Shown here piece by piece: positions 1 through 7,896 of a stretch of 64,000 nt of DNA. A program made the translations under genes and the position numbers. The DNA lies in assembly GCF_003627215.1 (NCBI RefSeq), contig NZ_CP032677.1, forward strand, positions 1,369,501 through 1,433,500, in the 5' to 3' direction. Source of the DNA: Pseudomonas sp. Leaf58. Its GTDB lineage: Bacteria > Pseudomonadota > Gammaproteobacteria > Pseudomonadales > Pseudomonadaceae. How positions within the stretch are numbered: the stretch's first letter is position 1; the number at the start of each line of letters is the position of its first letter. Below the pieces are notes generated by a model. The model worked only from the letters and a program-made list of their open reading frames with translations, did not search any database and was not told the DNA's origin.

Positions 1-35
1 GCCCCTGGCGGCTGACCGGTTTTCAGGAGGACTGC

Positions 36-533
36 GTGAACATACGAGTTTGGCTGGCGTCTGCGCTGACCGTTGCCAGTGGTTACGCCATTGCGTTGGA
101 ACCCAAACAGATTGATGTTGCGGTCAATGCCGTGGTGGCTGCACCCGCGTTCGAATACAGGCCGATTGGTGAGTGGGGAAGTTCACCGGTAACGTTGCAG
201 TACAACAACGACGCCCAGAACTTTCCCGCCGTTAAACATGATGCCTTCATCAAAAGTCCGAACGGTGCCGTTACCGTTAAATACGCGGGCAAAACACCGG
301 AATTTCTGGATGGCAACGGCAAACCGGTTGGCCTGCGCTACATCATGTCGATAAATGGCAAGAAACTTTCGGACAACGGCTCGCCCGTTCAGATACTGCC
401 AGCCGCAGAGGCAGCGGTTGGCAAACAGGTCGACTTCTATTTCAGGCCCATGACGATGGTTGGCTGGTCCGCCCGAGCGGGCACTTATACCGCACAGGTA
501 GAACTGCTTTTCGAAACAGAAGCGCCACTGTGA
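36..533 (+). CDS. CS1-type (alpha) fimbrial pilin, first of three
   Basis: Predicted secreted structural subunit of an alpha-class chaperone-usher pilus. The 165-residue product has a Sec signal peptide (about residues 1-20, ending YAIA) and a mature part starting LEPKQIDV. The C-terminus GTYTAQVELLFE is shared with the pilin-like products at 551 and 1103. That Gly-Thr-Tyr end followed by alternating hydrophobics fits the CS1 pilin fold, which is polymerised by donor-strand exchange. GTG is chosen as start because AGGAGG lies at 25-30. It is the first complete gene in the window, and the operon may begin upstream. Function is by family resemblance; which paralogue is the major shaft subunit cannot be told. 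Confidence 0.8.
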   Translation: MNIRVWLASALTVASGYAIALEPKQIDVAVNAVVAAPAFEYRPIGEWGSSPVTLQYNNDAQNFPAVKHDAFIKSPNGAVTVKYAGKTPEFLDGNGKPVGLRYIMSINGKKLSDNGSPVQILPAAEAAVGKQVDFYFRPMTMVGWSARAGTYTAQVELLFETEAPL

Positions 534-550
534 GTCGGGAGACCTTGGTC

Positions 551-1054
551 ATGAAGCTATTCAAGTTCGTCGCGCCGCTGTGGGCGATGACGTTGACGCC
601 AGCGTTCGCCGTGAATGCGGTCCACCACGACCTGCAGCTCTCGGCCACCGTGAAAGCTGCAGAATTCCGGGTAGACCCCATCGGCCACTGGCCGGAGCGA
701 ACCCGGTTGACCTACCTGCCGGAAGCCGACGACTTCAGTGAGTTCTCCCGAGACTTGGATATCAAGAGCACGGTGGGGGGCGTCCAGGTCAGGCAAACGA
801 GCAATTTCAGGTTGGTTGACGAAAACAACCAGGTCAATGAAGAACTCGACCTTCTAGTGGCCATCTCCGGGGCGGGGGGAGCAGGCGGGTTGGTGCCGGG
901 CGACGGCACACCGCTGGTGTTGATGGAGGCGCCAGGCTGGGCTGACTTCAATGTTGCATTGTGGACCGAAAGAGCCATTCCTCCCGGCCAGCGATTGACA
1001 CCCGGCAGTTACAGCGCAGACCTCAACTTGCTGTTTGAAGTTTTAGCGCCTTGA
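551..1054 (+). CDS. CS1-type fimbrial pilin-like protein, second of three
   Basis: A 167-residue secreted pilin-like protein. The ATG at 551 gives a clean signal peptide (MKLFKFVAPLWAM...AFA, about 20 residues) and has CGGGAG upstream at about 536-541. An in-frame GTG at 530 overlaps the previous stop but would add seven residues before the signal sequence. The core (DDFSEFSRDLDIKSTVGGVQV) aligns by eye with the same segment of the 1103 gene, and the C-terminus ends GSYSADLNLLFEVLAP. A Gly/Ala-rich stretch (ISGAGGAGGLVPGDG) makes it the most divergent of the three, so a minor or terminator subunit is possible. It sits directly after the first pilin. Confidence 0.75.
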   Translation: MKLFKFVAPLWAMTLTPAFAVNAVHHDLQLSATVKAAEFRVDPIGHWPERTRLTYLPEADDFSEFSRDLDIKSTVGGVQVRQTSNFRLVDENNQVNEELDLLVAISGAGGAGGLVPGDGTPLVLMEAPGWADFNVALWTERAIPPGQRLTPGSYSADLNLLFEVLAP

Positions 1055-1102
1055 TGCGGTTTCGCAGCAGGCTGTAGTGCAATGTAATCAGGAGTTATCA
1101 AG

Positions 1103-1585
1103 ATGAAAGCGCGTTTCATGGCTGTGCCGTTCTTGGCATTGGTCGCAAGTTCGGCATTGGCAATTGAACCTATCAGGAAGGATATTACGGTCGAGGCCAT
1201 TGTTCCGGCTGTAGAGTTTACCGTCCAAGCCGATGCCAGTTGGGCAAATAAACCCGTCGTCCTAGACTATCAAGCGGACAAAGAGGCATTCGTACCGTTC
1301 AGCAACAAGTTTCAGGCCAAAAGCTCCGTTGGCGCAATCGATGCCAAGCTGCAACAAGCCGCCACCCTCAACAGCGAGAGTGGAACGATCGAGCTGAATG
1401 TGAAGGTGGGCAATCAATCGCTGCTGCTCACCCCGTTGGAGGTCATGAGCGAGGCAGACGCTAAAGAAGGCAAAGACCTGCCCATTTCCATTGAGGCCAT
1501 CAAGCCGAGCAGCGGTTACGTGGCCGGCACCTACAGCGGCACCGTAAGCATCCTGTTCGAAACTGCCGCGCCCAGTGGTCGCTGA
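1103..1585 (+). CDS. CS1-type fimbrial pilin, third of three
   Basis: A 160-residue pilin with a typical signal peptide (MKARFMAVPFLALVASSALA) and mature N-terminus IEPIRKDITVEAIVPAVEF, resembling CS1/CblA-type major subunits. An AGGAG ribosome-binding site lies at 1090-1094, eight bases before the ATG. The end GTYSGTVSILFETAAP matches the first pilin. Its strong ribosome-binding site, conventional ATG and place just before the usher gene make it a good candidate for the main shaft subunit, but this is inference. About 70 bases separate it from the usher and contain a small hairpin (1612-1625) that could lower downstream expression. Confidence 0.82.
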   Translation: MKARFMAVPFLALVASSALAIEPIRKDITVEAIVPAVEFTVQADASWANKPVVLDYQADKEAFVPFSNKFQAKSSVGAIDAKLQQAATLNSESGTIELNVKVGNQSLLLTPLEVMSEADAKEGKDLPISIEAIKPSSGYVAGTYSGTVSILFETAAPSGR

Positions 1586-1655
1586 AACCTAGCATGCAAC
1601 CGCCTCGGCCTCTCGGTTCACCGAGGGCGCCGGGGGCTGGTCCCTGGTTTGAATC

Positions 1656-4142
1656 ATGTTCAATTTGCTTGCAGTCGGCCGACAGCACTGTCGCTGGCTG
1701 ATCGTCTGCGCCTGCCTGTCGCCGTTCTGCAGCTGGGCGCGTGACGGCCAAACGCCTGCCGCCCTGAGCGCTGTCGAAGGGTTACCGGCGGAATTCGAAG
1801 CTCACTTTTTCGATGTGCCATTGGCCGTACGCGTAGAACTGGATGGGCGTTACCTGGGCGATGCCCTGGTCATCCTGTCCCGCGACAACCGCGTGCAACT
1901 GCTGGATTTCACCGATACCCAGGACAGTCATGAACCTCCCCAGCTACGGAGCCTGTGGCAGCGGCACTTGGCAGCCGGGCGCGCGCTGGGCGATTGTCAA
2001 ACTGACTGCCCGGACGGCCTCAAGACCGTGCATTACAGCCTGGCCAACTCACAGCTGTCGTTGCTGACCCGCAATGCTGAAAAAACCGCGCAAGCGGCAC
2101 GCTATCACCGCGTTCCCGAGCAGGGCAGTGCGGGCCTGCTGCTGCGCAATCAGCTCAATATGGTGAATGATGGCAACAGCACCAGCGGCCGCATCAACTT
2201 GATGGGCCAAGGCAGCCTGGGCAGTTGGACCGGGCTGGCCGATGCCCAGGTTGACCGCGGCGACCAGCGCCAGGGCAGGGTTGCGCACCGCGTGGCGCAG
2301 CTGTACGCCGAGCGCCTGCAGGACGAACACTTCTGGCGGCTTGGCTATGTAATGCCAGAGGCGCAAGGGCTGGTGCGCCAGCCCACAATGCTCGGCAGCG
2401 CCCCACGTACCACCCTGGGGGTGATGTTTGGCAGCAGCGACAGCCTGTTGGTGGAAAACGGCCAGGCCAGTACCGTGCCTATTTATGTAACCCCCAACCG
2501 ACCGGGCCTGGTGGAGATTTACCGCAACGGCTCGCTGATCAACAGCCAACAAGTGCAGCCTGGGTTGCAGACGCTGGATACCCGCGTGCTGCCGGGGGGG
2601 ATCTACGAAGTGCAAGTGCGGTTGATCGAAGATGGCCGTGAAACTTCCCGCAGTGAAGCCTTCATCTACAAACCAACGCAATGGCAGAACCCTGACAGCC
2701 GGTGGCGCTACAACCTGTACCTGGGCCAGCAGGCCAGCGTGCTCAGTAACCTGGACGAACCCCAGGCCCATGGCTTGGCGGCCGGTATCATGAGCAACTA
2801 CTTGCTGCACCCCAGCGCGGTGCTTGGGTTGTCCGCCCAGCAAGTGGATGGCGCCCGCCAATATGGCACGTCGCTGGACTGGGATGCAGCCGAGCAACTA
2901 AAGCTTTACGGCAACTTCAACCATACCGGCGGACGGGGCAGCGGCTACGACCTGCAGGTGACTCACACCTACGCAAATGGCTCGCTGTTGCTCAGCCATA
3001 ACCAGCTGTGGCTCGAAAGCCGGTCGTATGCCAAGGGTGGGGCGTCGCGCCTGGAAATGAGCAGCCAGAGCAGCATCTCGCTCAACCACCGGGTTACCTC
3101 GCGCAGTTCCGCCACCTTGCGCTTGGAGCATGACAGCGGCGCGGCCAGTGGCCTGGGCGTCGACCTCGGCTGGGTGTTTCACGGCAAGCTGCTGGGCAGC
3201 GACAGCAATTTCCGGCTGTCGCTGTTCGACCGGCCCGCCGCCGGTCGCCATCAAGGGCGCCGCAACCGTGGGGTCAACCTGAGTGTAAGCATGAGCCTGG
3301 CCCTGACCGAGCGCCAGGCGGGTATGGATTTTGGCAGCCGCGCAGGCCGCGACGGCGAGGGCGCAGACCAGTACGCCTCGCTTTGGTACCAACAGGACGT
3401 CGAGCTTGGCCCCGTGCACAGCCTGGGGGGTGGGGCGGTGATCGACCGCTACGGGACCGGCTTGTCGGCCAACGGTCGCGTGCACGGGCAAACCTTCGAG
3501 GGTGACCTGTACGCCCAGACCTCCACTTACGACAACAAGGCCAGCGGCGGCCTGAACCTGCAGAGCACCCTCGCCATGGGCGGCGGCAAGCTGACCTTGA
3601 GCGGGCAAGGCATGGCTGAACAAGCCGGGTTGATCATCGATCTCGACACCGACCTTGAGGGCCTGGCCCTGGTCGCCAGTGACGAGCAAGGCAGCAGCAG
3701 CGAGCTGCATGCCGGGCGCAATGTCATTCCGGTGAACGCATACCAGCAAGGCCATGTGACGTTCGATTTTGCCGCCCGGCAAGCGCCGGCGGCGCAGATC
3801 CAGCCGGCGAGCATGGATTACCACCTTAACCGTGGCGGGGTCGAGTATCGCCAGTTGAAAGTGTTACGCACGGTCACCGTGCTTGGCCGCCTGGTCGATG
3901 GCCACGGCCAGGCGATACGGGGTGCCCGGGTCATCAATGATGCCGGCCGCTCGGTGAGTGAAGCCGACGGCTATTTCACCGTGGAAATGAGCGAGGCCCG
4001 GCCAACGCTGGAAATACAGCTGGCCGGTGTGCAGGCGTGCCTGTTGACCCTGCCCCCCGAACAGCAGGTGCGTGAAGACGACGTGTTGATGGTGGGCGAC
4101 CAGCGTTGCGTGCCCCCGCCCAATCAGGCCGAACCGGTTTGA
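1656..4142 (+). CDS. Outer-membrane usher of CS1/TcfC family
   Basis: Outer-membrane pore that takes chaperone-pilin complexes and assembles and secretes the CS1-type pilus. The 828-residue length fits alpha-class ushers (CooC and CblC are slightly longer). Visible parts are a signal sequence ending near CSWA (residues 22-30), a large beta-barrel region rich in alternating hydrophobics, the E-set-like segment VYVTPNRPGLVEIYRNG and LPGGIYEVQVRLIEDGRE characteristic of TcfC-like ushers, and a C-terminal beta-sandwich (TVTVLGRLVDGHGQAIRGARV) resembling a carboxypeptidase-regulatory-like plug. The ATG at 1656 has no clear Shine-Dalgarno, so translation may be weak or coupled. The chaperone gene starts 25 bases after the stop. 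Confidence 0.85.
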   Translation: MFNLLAVGRQHCRWLIVCACLSPFCSWARDGQTPAALSAVEGLPAEFEAHFFDVPLAVRVELDGRYLGDALVILSRDNRVQLLDFTDTQDSHEPPQLRSLWQRHLAAGRALGDCQTDCPDGLKTVHYSLANSQLSLLTRNAEKTAQAARYHRVPEQGSAGLLLRNQLNMVNDGNSTSGRINLMGQGSLGSWTGLADAQVDRGDQRQGRVAHRVAQLYAERLQDEHFWRLGYVMPEAQGLVRQPTMLGSAPRTTLGVMFGSSDSLLVENGQASTVPIYVTPNRPGLVEIYRNGSLINSQQVQPGLQTLDTRVLPGGIYEVQVRLIEDGRETSRSEAFIYKPTQWQNPDSRWRYNLYLGQQASVLSNLDEPQAHGLAAGIMSNYLLHPSAVLGLSAQQVDGARQYGTSLDWDAAEQLKLYGNFNHTGGRGSGYDLQVTHTYANGSLLLSHNQLWLESRSYAKGGASRLEMSSQSSISLNHRVTSRSSATLRLEHDSGAASGLGVDLGWVFHGKLLGSDSNFRLSLFDRPAAGRHQGRRNRGVNLSVSMSLALTERQAGMDFGSRAGRDGEGADQYASLWYQQDVELGPVHSLGGGAVIDRYGTGLSANGRVHGQTFEGDLYAQTSTYDNKASGGLNLQSTLAMGGGKLTLSGQGMAEQAGLIIDLDTDLEGLALVASDEQGSSSELHAGRNVIPVNAYQQGHVTFDFAARQAPAAQIQPASMDYHLNRGGVEYRQLKVLRTVTVLGRLVDGHGQAIRGARVINDAGRSVSEADGYFTVEMSEARPTLEIQLAGVQACLLTLPPEQQVREDDVLMVGDQRCVPPPNQAEPV

Positions 4143-4167
4143 ACCCATAAAATGAACGAGGTTGAGA

Positions 4168-4902
4168 ATGCAGATATCACGGTTGTTGATCATGTTGGCG
4201 CTGTTGCCGCTGACGGCCCAGGCCGGGCCGCAGTTGAATGTGGGTGGGCTGTACGATTACCTCGAAGCGGGCAAGACCACGCTGGCCAAACGTATCTACA
4301 ACAGCGGCGACAGCACAGCTTTCGTCAAGGTTAGTGTGCTGGAGCTGGTGTATGACGGCGAGGGCAAGCCAAAGGAGGTGGAAATCGAGCACCTTCCGCT
4401 CGAACAGCGCGGCGTGGTGGCCAGCCCGGCGCGGTTGATCATTCCGGCGCAGGGAATGCAGTCGGTGCGCTTGCTGTACCGCGGCGAGCGCGACACGGAG
4501 CGCTATTTCCGCCTGCGCTTCATGCCGGTGCTGCCGGACAAGGACGACCGCTTCGCGCTCAGTGAAACGCAAATCGAGCAGTACCGCGAAACACTCAGCG
4601 CGGGTGTGCAGTTCCTGGCAGGCTACGGCACGTTGCTGTTCACCCGACCGAACGATACCCGCTATCAGACATCCATGCGCCAGGCTGGCGGGCAATTGCG
4701 GGTGGGCAATGAAGGCAATGCGACCGTGTTACTCGACAACTTCCGCCATTGCCAGGCCGGGGGGCAGGCCTGTAGCGAGCCAGTCAAGCACCACCTGCGC
4801 CCTGGGGTAGCGCGTGAATTCGCTGAGCAGCCGGGGTGGGAGTACCGCTTTGAGTTGCATGAGGGGGCGACGCACGAAGCCCTGACGTTCAAGGCCCCCT
4901 GA
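4168..4902 (+). CDS. CS1-type periplasmic pilus chaperone
   Basis: Periplasmic chaperone that caps pilins before delivery to the usher (CooB/CblB type). The ATG at 4168 is preceded by CGAGG at 4157-4161 and gives 244 residues with signal peptide MQISRLLIMLALLPLTAQA; an in-frame TTG at 4162 is less likely. The segment RLIIPAQGMQSVRLLYRG followed by YFRLRFMPVLP is the chaperone G1-strand region and edge strand that complement the pilin. Alternating hydrophobic strands continue through the second domain. Two Cys residues (HCQAGGQAC) may form a disulfide. It lies between usher and tip genes, whereas the classical coo and cbl operons put the chaperone first. Confidence 0.82.
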   Translation: MQISRLLIMLALLPLTAQAGPQLNVGGLYDYLEAGKTTLAKRIYNSGDSTAFVKVSVLELVYDGEGKPKEVEIEHLPLEQRGVVASPARLIIPAQGMQSVRLLYRGERDTERYFRLRFMPVLPDKDDRFALSETQIEQYRETLSAGVQFLAGYGTLLFTRPNDTRYQTSMRQAGGQLRVGNEGNATVLLDNFRHCQAGGQACSEPVKHHLRPGVAREFAEQPGWEYRFELHEGATHEALTFKAP

Positions 4903-4914
4903 GAGGCGCAGCCG

Positions 4915-6078
4915 ATGAAGCGAACCCTTGTTACCTTGTGGGTCACCTTCGGCCTGCTCGTGGCGCAGGCCGCGCAGGCTGCCGATGTCACGCTTGCACT
5001 GCGCTACCGCGGTGAAACCCGGCAGTTCGAGAACCTTACGCCTCGGGCCGCCGCGGCCTGTGCCCAGCGTCCTGCATTGTGCGACAAACCCTTGCAAGGC
5101 GTGGTGCAATTGGAGGCCAGCTATGAAAAGCGGGTTGATGGTGAGCAGGCCGACGGCTTCTATCTCGCACGGCCGAGCCAGCCGGGCATTCTGTACCTGG
5201 CCCGCGAAGGGTCGGCTGAGCAAACCCGCGTGGAAATCGAGATCACCCACATGGGTGGCACGGTGACGCGGCTGGACGGTGGGCCAGAGCTGCCTGCGCA
5301 GCCAGGCCTGCAAAACAGTGGCTGCCAGGCGGTGCTAGCCGCTGGGGCAGGGCGCCCACTGCTTTGGGCGGTACCCGCCAATGGTTGCGGGTTAAGCTTG
5401 CCGCCAGGTGATATCGGTCGCTACCGCGTCAGTAACCTGCTACTTGGCTATCGCTTGAAAATGCCCGCCCCGGCGAGCCTGGCAGCTGGCAGGTATCGCG
5501 GGCGGATCCAGTATTCACTCGGCCCCGACAGAGCAATCGGCTTGGGTTCGAGCAGGTCGGTGACAGCCTTGGACAGCGACTCGGTGGTTTTTCATATCGA
5601 ACTGGAGGTGCTGCATGACCTGGATGTGCGCTTTGGCGGTGGTGCAGAGCGCGTAGTGCTGCAGCCGAGGCCAGGCTGGGAGCGGTACGCCGGCCGCCAC
5701 GGGCTGCCCGCCAAGCTGGAACAAGACCTGCCCTTCACCCTGGCTAGCACCGGGCCGTTCAAGGTCTGGGCCGCCTGTGCATCATCGACCGGTGCTGACT
5801 GCCCCCTGCATAGCGCCAATGGCGACCGAACCCCGCTGTACCTGGCGGTGAGCCTGTCGGGGGCTTTATACCGTGGCGGTGCGGTCAACCGGCAGGAACT
5901 TTCGCTGGGCGGGCAGCAGGATGCCCTGGTATTCGACTTGCCCGCTACTGGGCCTGTGGTAGGCCGCGGCCAGTTGCACTTCCATGTGCTTCCACAGGGT
6001 ACTTCGGGTACCGGGCGCATGAAGCCTGGGCAGGTTTATGCAGGCGCGGTAACCGTGGTGTTCGATGCAAGCCTGTAG
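4915..6078 (+). CDS. CS1-type pilus tip adhesin / initiator (CooD/CblD-like)
   Basis: Minor tip protein thought to start pilus assembly and bind the target, by analogy with CooD and CblD. The 387-residue product begins with a signal peptide (MKRTLVTLWVTFGLLVAQAAQA) and is about twice pilin length, as expected for an N-terminal lectin-like domain plus a C-terminal pilin domain. Several Cys residues (CAQRPALC; GCQ...NGCG; CASSTGADC) suggest disulfides in the binding domain. The C-terminus GQVYAGAVTVVFD is the pilin-domain end that accepts the chaperone strand. It starts 12 bases after the chaperone stop and is the last gene of the operon. The ligand cannot be inferred. Confidence 0.82.
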   Translation: MKRTLVTLWVTFGLLVAQAAQAADVTLALRYRGETRQFENLTPRAAAACAQRPALCDKPLQGVVQLEASYEKRVDGEQADGFYLARPSQPGILYLAREGSAEQTRVEIEITHMGGTVTRLDGGPELPAQPGLQNSGCQAVLAAGAGRPLLWAVPANGCGLSLPPGDIGRYRVSNLLLGYRLKMPAPASLAAGRYRGRIQYSLGPDRAIGLGSSRSVTALDSDSVVFHIELEVLHDLDVRFGGGAERVVLQPRPGWERYAGRHGLPAKLEQDLPFTLASTGPFKVWAACASSTGADCPLHSANGDRTPLYLAVSLSGALYRGGAVNRQELSLGGQQDALVFDLPATGPVVGRGQLHFHVLPQGTSGTGRMKPGQVYAGAVTVVFDASL

Positions 6079-6094
6079 CCGGGCGGCTGGTCGT

Positions 6095-6247
6095 TCATAT
6101 CATGCCCAATAACAACAGCACCAAGAGGATCACCAGCACCACGCCGATGATGCCGGATGGGCCATAGCCCCAGCTGCGCGAGTGCGGGAAGACCGGTAAG
6201 CCACCAATCAGCAGAAGGATCAGGATGATGATGAGAATCGTGGTCAT
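6095..6247 (-). CDS. DUF3309-family small membrane protein
   Basis: A 50-codon gene read on the minus strand. The product begins MTTILIILILLLIGGLPVFPHS, continues RSWGYGPSGIIGVVLVILLVLL and ends LGMI, giving two hydrophobic helices separated by a Trp-Gly-Tyr-Gly-Pro-Ser-Gly turn. This pattern is the DUF3309 family of bacterial membrane peptides of unknown role. AAGGA precedes the ATG by seven bases. It converges with the tip adhesin gene, 16 bases apart. No function can be assigned. Confidence 0.8.
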   Translation of the reverse strand: MTTILIIILILLLIGGLPVFPHSRSWGYGPSGIIGVVLVILLVLLLLGMI

Positions 6248-6463
6248 GACGGAGTCCTTGCGTGGTTGAGGGTCAAGGGCCTCGGACTGCTGGCCTCTTG
6301 TAAAATGGGACCGGCGCCGCTTGTGAAAGATTCCATTTGAGTGTGGCCTGCACCGGCTAGCCGCCTACTCATGCCCGCCCATTCACTACCTTGATGAACC
6401 CTGCCAGGCGCCCTGGCCTTGATTAGACTCGCTGCACTACCTGTTAAAACAAGGCCAGCCACC

Positions 6464-7273
6464 ATGCAAAACCGCATCATGATTACCGGCGCCGGGTCCG
6501 GCCTGGGTCGCGAGATCGCCCTGCGCTGGGCGCGCGAGGGCTGGCGCCTGGCGCTGGCCGATGTCAACGAAGCCGGCCTGCGCGAAACCTTGGAAAAGGT
6601 GCGTGAAGCTGGCGGCGAAGGCTTCGTGCAGCGCTGCGATGTGCGCGACTACAGCCAGCTCACCGCGCTGGCCCAGGCCTGCGCCGAGCAGTTTGGCGGC
6701 ATCGACGTGATCGTCAACAATGCCGGCGTCGCGTCAGGCGGGTTTTTCGCCGAACTGTCACTGGAAGACTGGGACTGGCAGATCGCGGTCAACCTGATGG
6801 GCGTGGTCAAGGGCTGCAAGGCCTTCCTGCCGCTGCTGGAGCGCAGCAAGGGGCGCATCATCAACATTGCCTCGATGGCCGCGCTGATGCAGGGCCCGGG
6901 CATGAGCAACTACAACGTGGCCAAGGCCGGCGTACTGGCCCTGTCGGAAAGCCTGCTGGTGGAGCTGCGCCAGCTGGAGGTGGCCGTGCATGTGGTGTGC
7001 CCGTCGTTCTTCCAGACCAACCTGCTGGACTCGTTCCGCGGGCCCAACCCGGCGATGAAGACCCAGGTTGGCAAGCTGCTGGAAGGCTCGCCAATCAGTG
7101 CCGCGGAAATTGCCGAGTACATTCACCAGCAGGTCGCTGCCGGTGAATTCCTCATCCTGCCCCATGAGGCCGGGCGTCAGGCTTGGCAACTGAAGCGCCA
7201 GGCCCCCGAGCGGCTGTATGACGAGATGGCCGAAATGGCGGTGAAGATGCGTGGAAAAGCTCACGCTCGATGA
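6464..7273 (+). CDS. Short-chain dehydrogenase/reductase of unknown substrate
   Basis: A 269-residue cytoplasmic NAD(P)-dependent classical SDR. The cofactor motif TGAGSGLGREIA lies near residue 8, NNAG near residue 85, the catalytic Ser in NIASMAAL and the catalytic Tyr-Lys pair in SNYNVAKAG. The ATG at 6464 is chosen because AAGG lies about ten bases upstream and the Rossmann strand MQNRIMITGAG begins immediately; an upstream in-frame ATG at 6419 would add 15 residues without domain value. It is monocistronic between the DUF3309 gene and rsmI. The C-terminus (LPHEAGRQAWQLKRQAPERLYDEM) resembles SDRs often placed near lipid or alcohol metabolism, but no substrate is implied. Confidence 0.8.
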   Translation: MQNRIMITGAGSGLGREIALRWAREGWRLALADVNEAGLRETLEKVREAGGEGFVQRCDVRDYSQLTALAQACAEQFGGIDVIVNNAGVASGGFFAELSLEDWDWQIAVNLMGVVKGCKAFLPLLERSKGRIINIASMAALMQGPGMSNYNVAKAGVLALSESLLVELRQLEVAVHVVCPSFFQTNLLDSFRGPNPAMKTQVGKLLEGSPISAAEIAEYIHQQVAAGEFLILPHEAGRQAWQLKRQAPERLYDEMAEMAVKMRGKAHAR

Positions 7274-7391
7274 CAGGTCTGTAGGGGAAATTACCCTGTG
7301 TTGTAAGGAGTTTCTGATTCGTTCGAGCGCTCTTGAGTAGCCCAATGCCATCAAGGCACGCTCCGGTTTTCCCTTTCTGGAGGATCGGATC

Positions 7392-7580
7392 ATGCTGGTA
7401 ATCGGACGTGAAATAGGGGAGGTCATCATGATTGGTGATGACATTCGGCTCATGGTGGTGGAAACCCGCGACGGGGTGGTGCGCTTTGGCGTCGATGCCC
7501 CGCGCGAGGTGCCGGTGCATCGGGCCGAGGTGTACAAGCGCATCAAGGGCGGGGAGCCGAGCAACAAGCGCAAGCCCTGA
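7392..7580 (+). CDS. rsmI: CsrA/RsmA-family translational regulator, RsmI type
   Basis: A 62-residue RNA-binding protein that would recognise GGA motifs in mRNA leaders and in Rsm small RNAs. The CsrA core is visible: [18 protein letters not shown], then [18 protein letters not shown]. Arg44, the residue critical for RNA binding in CsrA, is kept in VHRAEV. The N-terminus departs from RsmA/RsmE (MLILTRR), with Gly5 in place of Thr. That divergence, and the position beside yheU and the NAGGN operon, match the third paralogue RsmI of P. putida (from memory). GGAGG lies just before the ATG. It converges with yheU, the stops lying four bases apart. Confidence 0.85.
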   Translation: MLVIGREIGEVIMIGDDIRLMVVETRDGVVRFGVDAPREVPVHRAEVYKRIKGGEPSNKRKP

Positions 7581-7584
7581 GTGG

Positions 7585-7812
7585 CTAGTCGAGCAGCTCG
7601 CGCGGCACGTCGTGCTTGGCCAGCAACTGGCACTGCTGGCTTTCCAAGTCGAACAGGATGAATGCCTGGCCCTTGGCCAAGGCCTGGCGTACCCGTAGCA
7701 CTCGGGTTTCCAATGGGGTGTCATCGCCGTTGTCGGTGCCGTCGCGGGTGACGAAGTCTTCGATCAGGCGGGTGAGGGTTTCGGCTTGCAGTTGGTCGTA
7801 GGGGATCAGCAT
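7585..7812 (-). CDS. YheU family (UPF0270) protein
   Basis: A 75-residue cytoplasmic protein of the YheU/UPF0270 family, whose role is unknown. The whole product matches the family layout: MLIPYDQL at the start, LIEDFVTRDGTD in the middle, LRVRQALAKGQAFILFD near the end. It is transcribed away from the M42 peptidase gene and separated from it by 84 bases containing a GC hairpin (7869-7887). The same neighbour pair, YheU beside RsmI, is recalled from other P. putida-group genomes. Confidence 0.82.
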   Translation of the reverse strand: MLIPYDQLQAETLTRLIEDFVTRDGTDNGDDTPLETRVLRVRQALAKGQAFILFDLESQQCQLLAKHDVPRELLD

Positions 7813-7868
7813 GGTGGCGGTATCTGGGCAGAGGATGTGGGCATGCTACGCGAAACATTTGGCATTTT

Positions 7869-7887
7869 GGGGCCGCGTTGCGGCCCC
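7869..7887. other. GC-rich hairpin between yheU and the M42 peptidase gene
   Basis: GGGGCCGC at 7869-7876 and GCGGCCCC at 7880-7887 form a perfect 8-bp stem with a GTT loop, just past the peptidase stop. No T-tract follows on the minus strand, so intrinsic termination is uncertain; it may stabilise the peptidase transcript end. Confidence 0.4.
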
Positions 7888-7896
7888 CCTGGGCCC

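Noticed and set aside
1612..1625. Terminator between the third pilin and the usher
   Set aside because: The stem is only five pairs with no T-run; at most a weak attenuator.
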